Origin: Burhinus oedicnemus
Taxonomy: Eukaryota; Chordata; Aves; Charadriiformes; Burhinidae
Reading direction: 5' to 3'
NCBI GenBank assembly: GCA_008921705.1
Contig: VFFE01007620.1
Span: forward strand, 310,897-374,896
DNA: 64,000 bases
Shown: positions 56,101 through 64,000 of the stretch, in pieces
Layout: each line of letters begins with the position of its first letter
Position numbering within the stretch: the first letter of the stretch is position 1
Made by a program: the position numbers and the translations under genes
Notes under the pieces: generated by a model
Told to the model about the DNA's origin: nothing
The model's input: the letters and a program-made list of their open reading frames with translations, nothing else
The model's database searches: none

Positions 56101-58550
56101 TGACCTTTGTGCCATGGAGGATCTCTCTCTTTAGGAACAAAGATAAGGAAGACAACAAAGGCTGCTGGAGTCTGCTCGGAGATGGAAAAGGGAGAGGCAG
56201 AACATTCAGTTCCCACGGAAGTGGTGAGACGCAGTCCAATACCCGCTCTCAGGAATAAAGTAGTTAGCTGAAAAATTGTTTCTACCCTCTATCATATTGG
56301 ACCTATTTAAACCACAAGCAAACAGTCTACAGAAGCCCCAGCAGGAAAGGATCAAGCTCAAAGGTGAAACTGCACAGCAGGGCATATTTTGTTTGCTTCG
56401 GGGCTTTAGTTTCCTTTTTTTGTTTGTATTTAAATAAATGCTACATTTCTGCCAGGCTGAGCATGTTATTCCACACTGCAACATCCAAAGCACAATGAAT
56501 CACTTAGCAGATATAATTCCCGCCCCCGCCCCATTTTCCCATGCTTGTTTTACTCACTGTCCCATCAAAGGTTTGGTTCTCTTACCTTAATCACTTCTGG
56601 GGCCTGCTGAATGGAAGCTGGAACAGAGTCTCTGGAGGCAACCCCAGCATAGCTTTTTTGCCCTGCAAGGAGGGACTGTGAAGGAGTTGCTAAAGTTTCC
56701 TGAAGAATCTGCATCACTTCCCTCTCCTTGGACAAGCTTCCCTTGCCTGTCTGGAATTCCACCAGTTCCTGGGCAAAGTCCTCAATGCTTTCCAGGATAC
56801 GCAGTAAAAGGGCCTTGTCATCCTCTTCCATTTTATGGCCATTTGTTTCCATGATTTTTGACAAAGGGGAAATGGGGTCAACAGGTTTACTTTTGGGTTC
56901 AAGAGCCAGAGGTAGTACCTGCCTACCCTGCCTACCAAACACCTGCAAACAGGCAGGTTCACTCTCCTTTAGAGAGGGTTCCCTCAAAGTACTCTCCATT
57001 TTCTGTGAGAAGCACTCCAAGTCCAGCAGAAGTTTGTCTATCTCATCCTTGTCTGTCTTACTGTACAGCTGTTCTCCTTTAGAGACATCAGGTTGGGAAC
57101 CATACAATATAGAATCTGAAACTGGTTTTAAAGGAGTAATTTTCTCAGAAGTGTGGGAGAGCTCAACATCTCCCACTCTAGCACGTTCTGCTTTAGCTTC
57201 GACAGTTAGATCTGAGCAACCAGCTAGCTGGTAACTGCACTGTAAACCCTCCCAACCCCCTTTCTGCTCTATCTTCTTTATTTTCCCTAATGTTCTTTCC
57301 CCATCAGACTCCTCCTCAATGTACAGAGCCTCAGTGGAAGATGTGCAGTCAGAAGGGCTTGTGGCTGGTAACCGAGGTAGAGCACAAGCATCTTTCACAG
57401 CTCTCTCACTGTTCTCCTGTGGGACGCTGTGAAGAGAGTTTGAGGTAAAGCTCACAGTACTTGTTTGGATGGACTGAGAGGTGCTTGTCACCTCACATTG
57501 ATCACCTGTTAATCCGAGAGGAACTGCACTGGAAGACGGCAGCTGAATAATATCTTCATATCTAGGTGGCTGCTCATCTCCAAATACTGGGGGAAAGGGA
57601 GTTTGCTGCAAGCCATGAAAACAGTTAACTAGCTCTGCCAACTCACTAGCTTCCTTGTGTCCTGGTGGTTTGATCTCAAAGGGTAGCTTTTTTAGGTATG
57701 AAGAAAATCTTGTCATCAGATTCATATATATCATTTCTGAATTAGCCAGGAGATCATTGCCATTCCCTCCACTAACACTGTCTGCAGACTTCTTTTTGAT
57801 GCAGTGTTTAATTATGTCTGTGCACTTTTTCAGATCCTCTGAGCACTTGAGCAAGATGTCTAAGCACACCTTAATATCTCCACCAGAAGAACCATCTAGC
57901 TTGTGTTTTTCCAAAATCTGGGTAATGAAGTTTTCTTCAGAGAAGGAATGAGGGGAGAAGGGAACCATAGGATTCATGCTGACTTCTGGAGCATCGTTGC
58001 TCTCCTGCCATTTCTCCACAGGTGAGGGACTCTGCAAAAAGCCACACGGAGGGCAGTTCTCATCGTTGTTGAAGTGCCCATAAATCAAGTCAAAATCAAA
58101 TGATCGTCTGCTGAATGATTCTGACCGAACTTTCCTTCCCTTTCGGTAGGCCACATGACTGGAAGAGTTTTTGAGCTTTTCAAAGGAGAATTCCTTTATT
58201 TTACCACTGGCAAGGTTTATTGCCTCACCGGTAATGTCTTTTAAACTGCCAGAGGCTTGCACTGAAGAGCCCTTTTTGATTCTTGGATTATTTGGGAGGA
58301 TTTGGTGATAGTCCTCATTTCCAGGTAAGGCAAGTCCATTTTCAGGAACAGGAATTTTATGGTCTAGGTTGGCATCTTGGACACTGACCTTTGCGCAGAC
58401 ACTGTGGTGGGCAACTATGCATGTAACTCCTCGCTTAAACACTTGGCAAGTCCCTGTGCAGTAATGCACAGTGTGCTGAAAGTGCTGGTCTATCACCACA
58501 CTGCTATAGCAGTTCACAGAAGTGACCATAAGCCTGTAGGTTGCTGCCAT
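14095..58550 (-). CDS. PPP2R3A: PPP2R3A, PP2A regulatory subunit B'' alpha (whole gene, spliced)
   Basis: PPP2R3A encodes the B'' regulatory subunit that joins the PP2A scaffold and catalytic subunits and directs the phosphatase to substrates, with calcium sensed by EF-hands. Thirteen coding exons make the long isoform PR130 (1129 residues here; human 1150). Replacing the first by the exon at 49569-49700 makes PR72 (518 here; human 529). Every junction has GT/AG ends and the phases join without a break. The EF-hand loops are [12 protein letters not shown] (PR130 residues 899-910) and [12 protein letters not shown] (973-984); both keep acidic ligands at the main calcium positions. The gene is convergent with MSL2, as in human. 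Odd point: the C-terminus ends roughly ten residues early relative to human. Introns contain CR1 copies but no exon is damaged. Assignment rests on recalled human protein sequence and on splice logic. Confidence 0.96.
15213..15258. repeat. 23-base perfect tandem duplication
   Basis: Two identical 23-base units beginning GACATTTTCATC abut at 15213-15235 and 15236-15258. It looks like a recent replication-slippage duplication. Confidence 0.9.
16699..17262 (-). pseudogene. Unidentified 187-codon open frame in PPP2R3A intron, possible retrocopy
   Basis: I do not recognise this frame. It is the longest open frame in the window that is neither CR1 nor a known exon, and it lies on the same strand as PPP2R3A. 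The translation is of mixed composition and looks protein-like: a basic N-terminus ([10 protein letters not shown] near residue 10), then a probably helical middle and C-terminal part (for example [16 protein letters not shown] and [12 protein letters not shown]). It is not a low-complexity artefact. Part of it (16913-17056) recurs in broken form at 6966-7112. There are no introns inside, no clear poly(A) tract and no evident promoter. It may be a fragment of a processed pseudogene, a domesticated repeat, an unannotated exon, or chance. A second minus-strand frame (17433-17660) just upstream could belong to the same unit. Confidence 0.3.
16913..17056 (-). repeat. Intronic copy of the segment shared with 6966-7112
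   Basis: It aligns with 6966-7112, with nearly identical sequence over the first 45 bases and patchy identity after. This copy is open in the minus-strand frame of the 187-codon reading frame; the other is not. Confidence 0.6.
18615..18721 (-). CDS. PPP2R3A: PPP2R3A coding exon 12 of 13
   Basis: The exon encodes [20 protein letters not shown] and the following residues to QLQE, close to the human segment. The donor is GTAAGT and the exon leaves two bases (GG) to be completed by the last exon. Confidence 0.96.
18722..20363 (-). other. PPP2R3A: PPP2R3A intron 11, with a CR1 fragment at its 5' end
   Basis: The intron is 1.6 kb. It holds a CR1 3' fragment (20061-20312) about 50 bases inside the donor site. 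Nothing else was recognised. Confidence 0.85.
20061..20312 (-). mobile_element. CR1 LINE, 3' end fragment in PPP2R3A intron
   Basis: Minus-strand CR1 remnant encoding the end of ORF2 ([10 protein letters not shown] block) and the 3' UTR down to the ATTCTATG-like terminus near 20061. It lies in the same orientation as PPP2R3A and close to the exon 11 donor. The 5' boundary is approximate. Confidence 0.85.
20364..20482 (-). CDS. PPP2R3A: PPP2R3A coding exon 11 of 13
   Basis: The exon encodes [20 protein letters not shown] and continues to DPFAVQK, matching the conserved B'' core. Acceptor TGTAG and donor GTATAC are both present, and the exon ends in phase 0. Confidence 0.96.
20483..21029 (-). 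other. PPP2R3A: PPP2R3A intron 10
   Basis: This short intron has a GTAAGT donor and a T-rich acceptor tract. No repeat or gene was recognised in it. Confidence 0.85.
21030..21205 (-). CDS. PPP2R3A: PPP2R3A coding exon 10 of 13, second EF-hand
   Basis: The exon encodes [20 protein letters not shown] and continues to [10 protein letters not shown]. It carries the canonical EF-hand loop [12 protein letters not shown] with Asp, Asp, Asp and Glu at positions 1, 3, 5 and 12. Human has AVD where this sequence has ERE just before the intron. The phases 1 and 1 fit both neighbours. Confidence 0.97.
21206..22205 (-). other. PPP2R3A: PPP2R3A intron 9
   Basis: The intron is 1.0 kb. No gene or repeat family was recognised. 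Confidence 0.8.
22206..22295 (-). CDS. PPP2R3A: PPP2R3A coding exon 9 of 13
   Basis: It encodes [20 protein letters not shown] and SEEDKRSAT, matching the human [20 protein letters not shown] block. The donor is a weak GTCTGA, but the phase joins exon 10 correctly. Confidence 0.95.
22296..22885 (-). other. PPP2R3A: PPP2R3A intron 8
   Basis: The intron is 0.6 kb. Nothing was recognised in it. Confidence 0.8.
22886..22934 (-). CDS. PPP2R3A: PPP2R3A coding exon 8 of 13 (49 bases)
   Basis: This very short exon encodes [15 protein letters not shown] with split codons at both ends, matching [13 protein letters not shown] in human. The two overlapping GTGAGG motifs at its 3' edge leave only one donor choice that keeps frame with exon 9. 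Confidence 0.94.
22935..25012 (-). other. PPP2R3A: PPP2R3A intron 7, with a G-poor plus strand
   Basis: The intron is 2.1 kb. From about 23480 to 24280 the plus strand is rich in C and poor in G, so the transcript would be G-rich there. A short (AC)n run lies at 23972-23987. No gene was recognised. Confidence 0.8.
23972..23987. repeat. (AC)8 microsatellite
   Basis: A run of eight AC dinucleotides within the C-rich intronic stretch. Confidence 0.85.
25013..25169 (-). CDS. PPP2R3A: PPP2R3A coding exon 7 of 13, first EF-hand
   Basis: It encodes [20 protein letters not shown] through LARYSDQ, almost identical to human. The first EF-hand loop is [12 protein letters not shown], with Asp at positions 1, 3, 5 and 12. 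The donor is GTATGC and the phase at the 3' end is 1. Confidence 0.97.
25170..27561 (-). other. PPP2R3A: PPP2R3A intron 6
   Basis: The intron is 2.4 kb. No gene or transposon was recognised. Open frames inside it have no exon-like context. Confidence 0.8.
27562..27648 (-). CDS. PPP2R3A: PPP2R3A coding exon 6 of 13
   Basis: It encodes 29 residues ([20 protein letters not shown], then ELRKSNFLQ) matching the human [17 protein letters not shown] block. It is phase 0 at both ends, with acceptor GCAG and donor GTATGT. Confidence 0.96.
29262..30865 (-). mobile_element. CR1 LINE, 5'-truncated, little degraded
   Basis: Minus-strand CR1 with the reverse transcriptase region, the ORF2 C-terminus and the 3' UTR, ending at a short ATAGAATC tail near 29262. 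It lacks the endonuclease, as is usual after 5' truncation. Frame continuity over more than 500 codons suggests a fairly young insertion. It lies in the same orientation as the host gene. Confidence 0.92.
29344..30865 (-). pseudogene. CR1 ORF2 reverse transcriptase part with two stop codons
   Basis: One reading frame runs through the whole region, interrupted only by TGA at 30291-30289 and TGA at 30063-30061. The context at both fits CGA to TGA changes (Arg codons in related CR1), typical of methylated CpG decay. The polymerase box FADDT is intact near 30133-30147, as are [10 protein letters not shown] and the [11 protein letters not shown] block. The endonuclease is absent, so the copy could not move alone. 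Confidence 0.88.
30866..30940 (+). mobile_element. Old CR1 LINE 3' end, opposite orientation
   Basis: The stretch resembles the 3' end of an older CR1 subfamily known from turtles, crocodilians and birds (CTATGTAATGCA, then GTCAGACTAGGTAATCACAATG and a CTGGTCTTAA-like end). It abuts the younger minus-strand CR1. Confidence 0.55.
34520..34548. repeat. T8/A20 low-complexity run
   Basis: Eight T followed directly by about 20 A, self-complementary over the junction. It has no apparent function and is prone to sequencing error. Confidence 0.8.
34636..34710 (-). CDS. PPP2R3A: PPP2R3A coding exon 5 of 13
   Basis: It encodes 25 residues ([20 protein letters not shown], then RYITT), with one Asp to Glu difference from the human segment I recall. 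It is phase 0 at both ends, with acceptor TTGCAG and donor GTAGGC. Confidence 0.97.
34711..36473 (-). other. PPP2R3A: PPP2R3A intron 4
   Basis: The intron is 1.8 kb. No gene or transposon was recognised. Two adjacent CCCTAA units lie near 35790. Confidence 0.8.
36474..36576 (-). CDS. PPP2R3A: PPP2R3A coding exon 4 of 13
   Basis: It encodes [20 protein letters not shown] and [14 protein letters not shown], matching the HHDDASKFICLLAKPNC...QEDFIPLLQ region of human. The first base completes the Lys codon begun in exon 3, and the 3' end is phase 0. Confidence 0.95.
36577..39134 (-). other. PPP2R3A: PPP2R3A intron 3
   Basis: The intron is 2.6 kb and AT-rich with several A and T runs. No gene or repeat family was recognised. 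Confidence 0.8.
39135..39238 (-). CDS. PPP2R3A: PPP2R3A coding exon 3 of 13
   Basis: It encodes [20 protein letters not shown] followed by [14 protein letters not shown], matching the human [21 protein letters not shown] block. Donor GTGAGT; the exon leaves two bases for exon 4. Confidence 0.96.
39239..41528 (-). other. PPP2R3A: PPP2R3A intron 2, with a hairpin and direct repeat
   Basis: The intron is 2.3 kb. It contains a perfect 10-base inverted repeat and a 30-base-spaced direct repeat at 41097-41148. Nothing else was recognised. Confidence 0.8.
41097..41148. repeat. Hairpin-forming direct duplication
   Basis: A 22-base unit at 41097-41118 recurs at 41127-41148. Within the first copy and the spacer, TATACATAGA (41100-41109) and TCTATGTATA (41115-41124) form a perfect inverted repeat around the loop GCATG. 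Confidence 0.9.
41529..41789 (-). CDS. PPP2R3A: PPP2R3A coding exon 2 of 13, first exon shared by PR130 and PR72
   Basis: It encodes 87 residues starting [10 protein letters not shown], with a Ser/Pro/Thr-rich variable stretch and then the conserved [18 protein letters not shown] block and EMGKIAK. The 5' end is phase 0, so it joins equally to the PR130 exon and to the PR72 exon. Donor GTAACT; the acceptor follows TATATTTTCAG. Confidence 0.96.
46583..46770 (-). mobile_element. Old CR1 LINE 3' fragment
   Basis: It has the diverged minus-strand layout of a CR1 3' end (an AGAATCACAGAAGGATT-like tail followed by a TGGGTGGGAAGGGAC block). Strong divergence makes the outer limit uncertain. Confidence 0.5.
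47030..47660 (+). mobile_element. Old CR1 LINE, ORF2 C-terminal and 3' remnant
   Basis: The plus-strand sequence resembles the ORF2 C-terminal region of CR1 (for example an [20 protein letters not shown] block near 47077, then a WLAEQP-type neighbourhood in another frame). It is heavily diverged, with stops and frame changes and no clear tail. Confidence 0.65.
49026..49088 (+). mobile_element. CR1 LINE 3' tail fragment
   Basis: A short piece with GGGTCTTTTCCAACCAAAAT and an ATTCTATGATCCTATT-like tail, typical of the CR1 3' end. It lies about 500 bases from the PR72 exon. Confidence 0.65.
49569..49700 (-). CDS. PPP2R3A: PPP2R3A alternative first coding exon, PR72 isoform
   Basis: It encodes exactly 44 residues starting [20 protein letters not shown] and ending SFQQAQ, the length of the unique N-terminus of human PR72. 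The start is fixed by an in-frame TAG five codons upstream of the first ATG. The donor GTTTGA is weaker than the other donors but keeps phase 0 into the shared exon. PR72 in mammals is the short isoform, abundant in heart and skeletal muscle, so an internal promoter is expected just upstream. The second codon is also ATG and could serve as the start. Confidence 0.95.
49701..50100 (-). promoter_or_regulatory. PPP2R3A: Expected PR72 promoter region
   Basis: The position is inferred from the internal first exon. On the minus strand CTATTTTTTG (49819-49810) is one base away from a MEF2 site and directly abuts an E-box-like CACTTG (49825-49820). A second E-box-like CATCTG (49723-49718) lies close to the ATG. 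These suit muscle expression but are common by chance. No clear TATA box was assigned. Confidence 0.3.
50101..56585 (-). other. PPP2R3A: PPP2R3A first-intron DNA between the PR130 and PR72 exons
   Basis: A 6.5 kb stretch without recognised gene or clear transposon. The part from about 52600 to 53000 is notably AT-rich and repeat-poor, and could be a regulatory element. Confidence 0.7.
56586..58550 (-). CDS. PPP2R3A: PPP2R3A large first coding exon, PR130 isoform
   Basis: This single exon encodes the 655-residue N-terminal extension of PR130, which in mammals places PP2A at sites such as focal adhesions through LPP. The chosen start [10 protein letters not shown] matches the human start and has a good context (G at -3, G at +4). 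Conserved blocks are CTGTC near residue 31, the basic [13 protein letters not shown]...[11 protein letters not shown] stretch (about 116-147), a [20 protein letters not shown] helix (229-248), a PPRY motif (328-331) and a C-terminal [19 protein letters not shown] block. Between them the sequence is low in conservation and probably disordered. It ends EVIK with donor GTAAGA, phase 0. An in-frame ATG 14 codons upstream is the alternative start. Confidence 0.96.
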
Positions 58551-58595
58551 AGCACGGATCACACTTGGAAGTGAGGCTTCAAAATCCACCATGAA
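58551..58595 (-). other. PPP2R3A: Predicted 5' UTR part of the PR130 exon
   Basis: A CTTTTTCCTGTTAAG acceptor-like sequence ends at 58596 on the minus strand, suggesting that this exon is preceded by at least one noncoding exon. The in-frame ATG at 58592-58590 has T at -3 and is the weaker start. Confidence 0.5.
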
Positions 58596-61500
58596 CTTAA
58601 CAGGAAAAAGTTCACCCCCCCACACTTTTCATAGCCACACCAGATTTAATAAAAAAACATTCAAATGGCAGTTGAAAACATTCAAAGTACATGAGAAACT
58701 GCTGCCTTGGAAAGCCCTAGTGAAGTCTGCAGTGGCATCAGCAGTACAGTTACAACAATTAGTGCAACTTGCATATGGTTTGACTTAAGGCAACTTGATT
58801 CTTGTATTCCATGCAGAAAGCTTTGCTGATCACAGATGCAGCATGAGCCACTCCATTTCTAATGGTTCAGGTAGGTTCTCCAGCAGGTGTCATAAAATTC
58901 TGCCAGCTCTCAGGCAGAATTGAGAAGACACTGATTTTTGTTCGATCCTTCTTGACTATTTTTGGGTGGATCAGTAAAAGATAATCAAGTAGCATGTACA
59001 CACAAAAAAATCCACAGTGTGCTTGGGAGTTTCCCCTCTGACACTGGTAAGGTAGGTCCCTGCAACAACAACAACAACAAAACAGTGAGAGTCATTATAA
59101 TTTCCATGTAATATGCAGCCTTGTCTACTATGAAACATATGGCACCAGACCGTAACAACCAACACACAGGCTTGTACAGAACAAGAGTAGGCTGATACTT
59201 TTCCTTCACTCAGATCTACCATATAAGAACACTGCTGAGGAGCTAGCCTATATTTATACACAGGCTGTCTGTGTGTTGCCATTTTAACAGCTCTATTTTA
59301 ACCACTCATTAATTTTCTTCAGACTTGCTTTTTTTTCCTCCCCAGACTGAACAAAACATTACCTTTAATTCTAATGGAGCAAAACTTTTTTATTGTGTTG
59401 TGAATTTCTGACTTTAATTTTCCAAGACACTTAAAGATAAGGCAAAGAGCAGTAGAGAAAAGCACTTTCAGGATTTCCAAGCTCTCTGAATTATAAAAAG
59501 ACGCAAACAGCCTGGAGCAAAGTAGATGAATGCCTGTAAGAATGCATGGCCTTTAGTAAAGGCCACACTGGCTTCCATTAGCCTTTCGCCAAGGTCTCTG
59601 CGACCATGGCAAAATATTTTAAGGAGGAATAACTGTTTTTCATTCTCTTACAACCCATAAATAGCAGCAGACTTCATTAAGTAAGTCCACTGGAGTTGAC
59701 ATCAAGAGCAGAAAGTAACATTTGTAGAAAGGTTAAGCCTGTGAAAACTAGGAATTGAGTGTTTTACACTTAGCAGAGCCATTTCCAGCTGCATTTCCTA
59801 TCATCATGGTCATAATCGCACCAGAAAAAAACAAAGGCTGTTTAACTTCATTTTGAAAAGACAGGAAATCCCAGTTTTAAGGGTCTTAAATTTTAGACAT
59901 TGGTTCATCTTCCTTTAATACTTCAATAATCAAAACACCCCAATGAAATTCTGAGCATCCTCTATTCCTGTACGAACAGAAATCCATTTCATAAAACATG
60001 ATTAAATCACAGCTAAGTCACACTGCAGCATGGGTTTATTTTGTTGTTTTCAAAGATAAATATCTAGCACTATGTGAAAGGCCAGACCTGAATCTGATGA
60101 AAGGACTGCCCTCCATGCATGTTATATCCCACATATCTCAGCTCATAAGCCTGTACAAATCCATCACACAGAACCTTAGAGTCTAGTGCTGTTGTAATTA
60201 AGAGCTGGGGATGGCACAAGACTGTAGAACATTCACAGTTTACATATTTTAAAGCCTTAATTTGAAATTGAGAAGCAGTGATTTTTTAAGATTATCTGAT
60301 GGAATTTGTAATGTCCCACGTCTGCTCACTGCAATTAGGTAGAATTGCACACTGTAAAGAAACCTTCCCGATTTGTTCTTTGGATTATATAAAGCATTGA
60401 AATGATTGCTTTCAAGATGAAGAACTAACCGCTCCAACTACCACGCTGGTATCTGTAACAGGCTGCCACCTGCCTATCAAACACTGCAGGCCAAGCTGCA
60501 TGTTGTACCAGGGCCAGCTTCACAGTACACTTTTGTGCCTGTCCTGTTCTGTTCCCCTCTACACCCACTGGCGCTGCCCCAAAGCCCCATAGGCATGGGA
60601 GGGCCTTCCAGAGGGATGATCAGAGGTATGAGGTGTGCCCCAGCCACAGCAGTGAGTCAGGGTGCCAGGGGATAAAGGGCGTAAACAGAACCGTTTTTAA
60701 ACCCTGGGGTGCTTATACTATCAGGCATAAACCTAGGTAGTAAGACTCCACACTCTCCAGTCACTGACTCTCAGGCTTCACTATTAGGTGTGCTAAACAC
60801 TCTGCTGAAGCAGAGCCACAGTTTAAAAAAAAGTACTATTGGCTCCCCAATGTCTTAATCTTATAGGACTTAATAGGCTTTATTCAGACAGGAAAACCCA
60901 TCCTTCTATGCCTCCAAAAAGTCTAATGATCCACGGACTCCCTGAGAATGCCTTCTGTCTAACACATCCAGGGTAAGAGGTCTACTGCTTTTCCTTTTCT
61001 GAGCCTCCATCAACTACAAACGAGCTTTCTGGCATTTCCTGAAATAAAAGTTATATAATATTTAGAGAAAGTAGAGGTCTTCAGGACAGTGGATGAAGAA
61101 TTAACATTGCTTCTCAAAAAGCATGGGACTGTCTCAGAGCTCCTTCCTCCCTCTGCGTCATACACAGCAAGGAGAGATTGGTCTTCTTTTTACCACCAAA
61201 GAATAGTCTAGGTTTATACCTAATTTGGAAAATAATTACATCTTGATTAAATTATTCCTTAATTCGAGAAATAATGTATCGGACTCACTGTCTCCTTCTC
61301 CTATATCACTCCAAAAGTAATTTTCTCCCTACACGTGTACCCCTTCCACTGGGACTAAGTCAGTTTCTCCAATCCTTTAAGCCACCTTCAAACAATGAAG
61401 CTTTTTGTGTCTGTAAGATTATTCCACAAGGAATTCTTTGATGAGAAGGTCTCCTAGATACCCAACTTAAACTCTTTTTTAGTTCAACTTTGTATTCACA

Positions 61501-64000
61501 GCTATGCCCAGTAACAATGCTCTTCCCACCATCTCCACTTTGTACTTCCCAAATAATTTTAGGTGCTTATGCCCTCAACCATTGCTCAGCCATGTTACAA
61601 ACACCCGGCCCTTTTTCCCTTAGTATAAGGCAGGCCTTCCAACCATGTTTGCTGCATTCTCTAATCTCTTTCCAATTTGTCTGTATTTCGCTGGTACTAT
61701 CACACACCGACATCATCCAGACACAAACTTGCCAAGGCTAACACAAGATTGCTACCTCCTGCATCTGTCATCAGCACCTTTTACTGCTATGTCAAGGAAG
61801 GAACTGATCAAAGAATCAGTATCAAAAACCTGGTATCTTCTTTTCAACCAGATTAACTAATGTCTTCTCAGTGATTATTTACTACTTGCCTTATTATCAC
61901 TGTCTGCAAAAACATGCTGAGGTTATTCAAGGTGTATTTGACTCCAGTTATGCAAGACAAAAAAAAAAAAAGAATTGTACAGGCAGCACAAATGCATATA
62001 GATGCAGAGTACAAACTATTTTTCTCATTTCTTCACTGCCTTGACCAAGGCAGCACACACTCAGCTTGCAGCTTTATTTTACAGTGATGCATCAAACGTG
62101 ATCCAGCATGCAAGCCTAGTTGAGACAAACGCTAGAAGAGTATTCCTGTTGTCAGATCTGGGAACCTGGTCTGAAGCTTAGCTTGAACAGGCTTTTGTTG
62201 TGACTTTTGGTTGCTGGCTAAAACCTACTATTTATGAACAGCAACAATGGAAAGACTGAATGTATTAAGAAACATTCATACTTTGTTCTTTTCAGCCTGC
62301 CATTTCATTCCAGTTGTGGCTTTAGAACAGCCCCCAGTTCAGATATACTGTAGAAAGATTCTGTAATTAGGACTGCAGCCACGAAACCAACTCCAACCCT
62401 GAGGATACGGGATTGGCTTCACAATATAAACTATAAATGAATAGAGCTTCTTGTGTGATTACAGAATAATGCTTTATGTCTTTCCTATCTGCAAGATGAC
62501 ATGAATCACTTTCCAACGGAAAAAATTATTGCAGATACTAATGATATAAAAGGTTATTCTATAAGACACACAAGAAATTCTATTCATGCAAAGATTATGC
62601 TGGAGTTAAATAACTGAACAATGACAACCTGTTAGGATGGGGACTGTCAGCTAGCGCTTGACTTAATTGCAAACTGAAGTCTACAAAGCTACAGGATAGG
62701 CCTCTACTGCCTCTGAAAGTCTCAAATTCAGCAAAAATCTTCTTGAACTCTTACCTCCAGTCCTAGCAACAACATTATTAGTGATGAGAAGTTAGAAACC
62801 ACCATAACATGCAATATGGAGTAAACTAGCCCTTTCTGCACCAACACACGGCATGGGTGTCACTATGCAACTGTGCTCGTTTCTAGTGAAAGAGGTGGTA
62901 GGATAAGCTTTCCAGTTTGGTATTCTTGCAAGACAAACAGAAAAACAGAATAACAGTTTTACCATTTGGACAGTCATCAGTATAGTTTCAGAAGTATCAT
63001 CCTAGCTAGGTAGTCAGGTGTCAGGTCTTACCCTCTTAGAGGAGCTTGTGATGCCAAAAAACAGCATTTAACTGCATCCTCTTATTTAGAAATGCTTGAT
63101 TTTTGTTTACAGCTTACTGAACAAAGCAGATTTGGAAACAAACTATATTGATTATAGAAGACAAAAGCAGGCAAATAACAAAGCAATGTTTTCTTCCAAA
63201 GCACAACTTTCAACCAATCTTTGGTACTTTGCCAAGTAAGGCGGGCTGGGGTACGAAATCCAAAGGGTCTCTGACCACACAGCCAAGTGGTCACTGCTCC
63301 AACGGCCCAGTCAACCGTTGCAAGAATCAACAGGGTTCACATGACCACTAGTAATGTTAAACAGCGTTCCATGCAGTCACTGAAAAATACTTGAAAATCT
63401 AGTGTTAAAAACATCACCAGATGCTCTATCTATGGTAGAATCACATCAGCAGTAGCTGTGGTAAGAAATTTTTGTAACAAACCCATTGCTAAATTCAGCA
63501 GAAATGTTACAATGAGCCATTTATATAAATTATTTTGAACCCCATCACAAAGGAACTTATTTATAATTTGCTATCACTTGCACAATTTACCTTCCAAAAT
63601 AAACAGGAGACTAAAAAGAGTAACTTCCTATACTGAAGAAGTTCAGAAGAAAAAAAAAATCTAACCATCTGAGTTGTTCCTTTGTCCTGTATTTCTTGTA
63701 CATTTACAGCTTATAACATTTTGATGTCCTTAATGGCAGCATGTATAGTTAATCCAAAAGGACTTTTTTGTACGTAGGACTTAGATGGGAACTGCATCTG
63801 TGATAACTTTTCAATCCTCACGACCAGTGGGAATTTGACACAGACACATACGTTTCAGCTATAGTAAAAAGAAATCATTTAAAATTGCACCTATAAAGTT
63901 TTAGGATTAGAGGTGCTTATATCACTTACACTGGCAAGGCATCCTGAGTTTCATTTTGAAAGGGTTTTAGCACCAAGCTATTTCATGCTTTAGAGACTGC
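58596..64000 (-). other. PPP2R3A: 5' flank or first intron of PPP2R3A, no gene seen
   Basis: I see no coding exon, CpG-rich promoter or clear transposon in this 5.4 kb. A short (CAA)n run lies at 59063-59080. If the acceptor at 58596 is real, the whole stretch is intron and the promoter lies beyond the window. Confidence 0.5.
59063..59080. repeat. (CAA)6 microsatellite
   Basis: Six perfect CAA units in plus orientation, upstream of the PR130 exon. Confidence 0.85.

Noticed and set aside
56728..57234. 168-codon plus-strand frame
   Set aside because: Antisense shadow of the conserved PR130 exon.

Overview
The window looks like a draft assembly of a bird genome. The evidence is several CR1 LINE retrotransposons, some with the usual CR1 3' tail of short ATTCTATG-like repeats, compact introns, and two vertebrate genes that are neighbours in human (MSL2 and PPP2R3A). 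A crocodilian or turtle cannot be formally excluded, because they also carry CR1. A 20-base run of N at 9055-9074 marks an assembly gap.

Layout. Positions 1-1067 (+) hold the 3' part of the MSL2 reading frame, including the cysteine-rich CXC domain. A 3' UTR of about 2.6 kb follows, with a poly(A) signal near 3632. From about 3.7 to 13.8 kb lies intergenic DNA with three CR1 copies; one (about 9700-12932) keeps most of the ORF2 endonuclease and reverse transcriptase but is inactivated. From 14095 to 58595 (-) lies PPP2R3A, the B'' regulatory subunit of protein phosphatase 2A, tail to tail with MSL2. I placed all coding exons from protein similarity, splice sites and codon phase. A large 5' exon (56586-58550) encodes the 655-residue N-terminus of the long isoform PR130. 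A 44-codon exon (49569-49700) encodes the alternative N-terminus of the short isoform PR72. Twelve shared exons (41789 down to 14095) encode 474 residues with two EF-hands. The predicted isoforms are 1129 and 518 residues. From 58596 to 64000 I see no gene; this should be the 5' side of PPP2R3A.

How the parts relate. MSL2 is a chromatin-associated E3 ubiquitin ligase of the MSL acetyltransferase complex. PPP2R3A directs and calcium-tunes PP2A. The two are adjacent but not known to work together. The rest is intron, intergenic DNA and CR1 remnants of different ages. The last PPP2R3A intron holds a same-strand 187-codon open frame that I cannot identify; part of it recurs in the intergenic region at 6966-7112.

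I found no sign of a prokaryote-like accessory system, CRISPR array, phage or other new molecular system. The points most worth a second look are the unidentified intronic frame with its diverged second copy, the shortened PPP2R3A C-terminus, the CR1 fragment lying about 50 bases past an exon donor, and the CR1 duplication beside the assembly gap.
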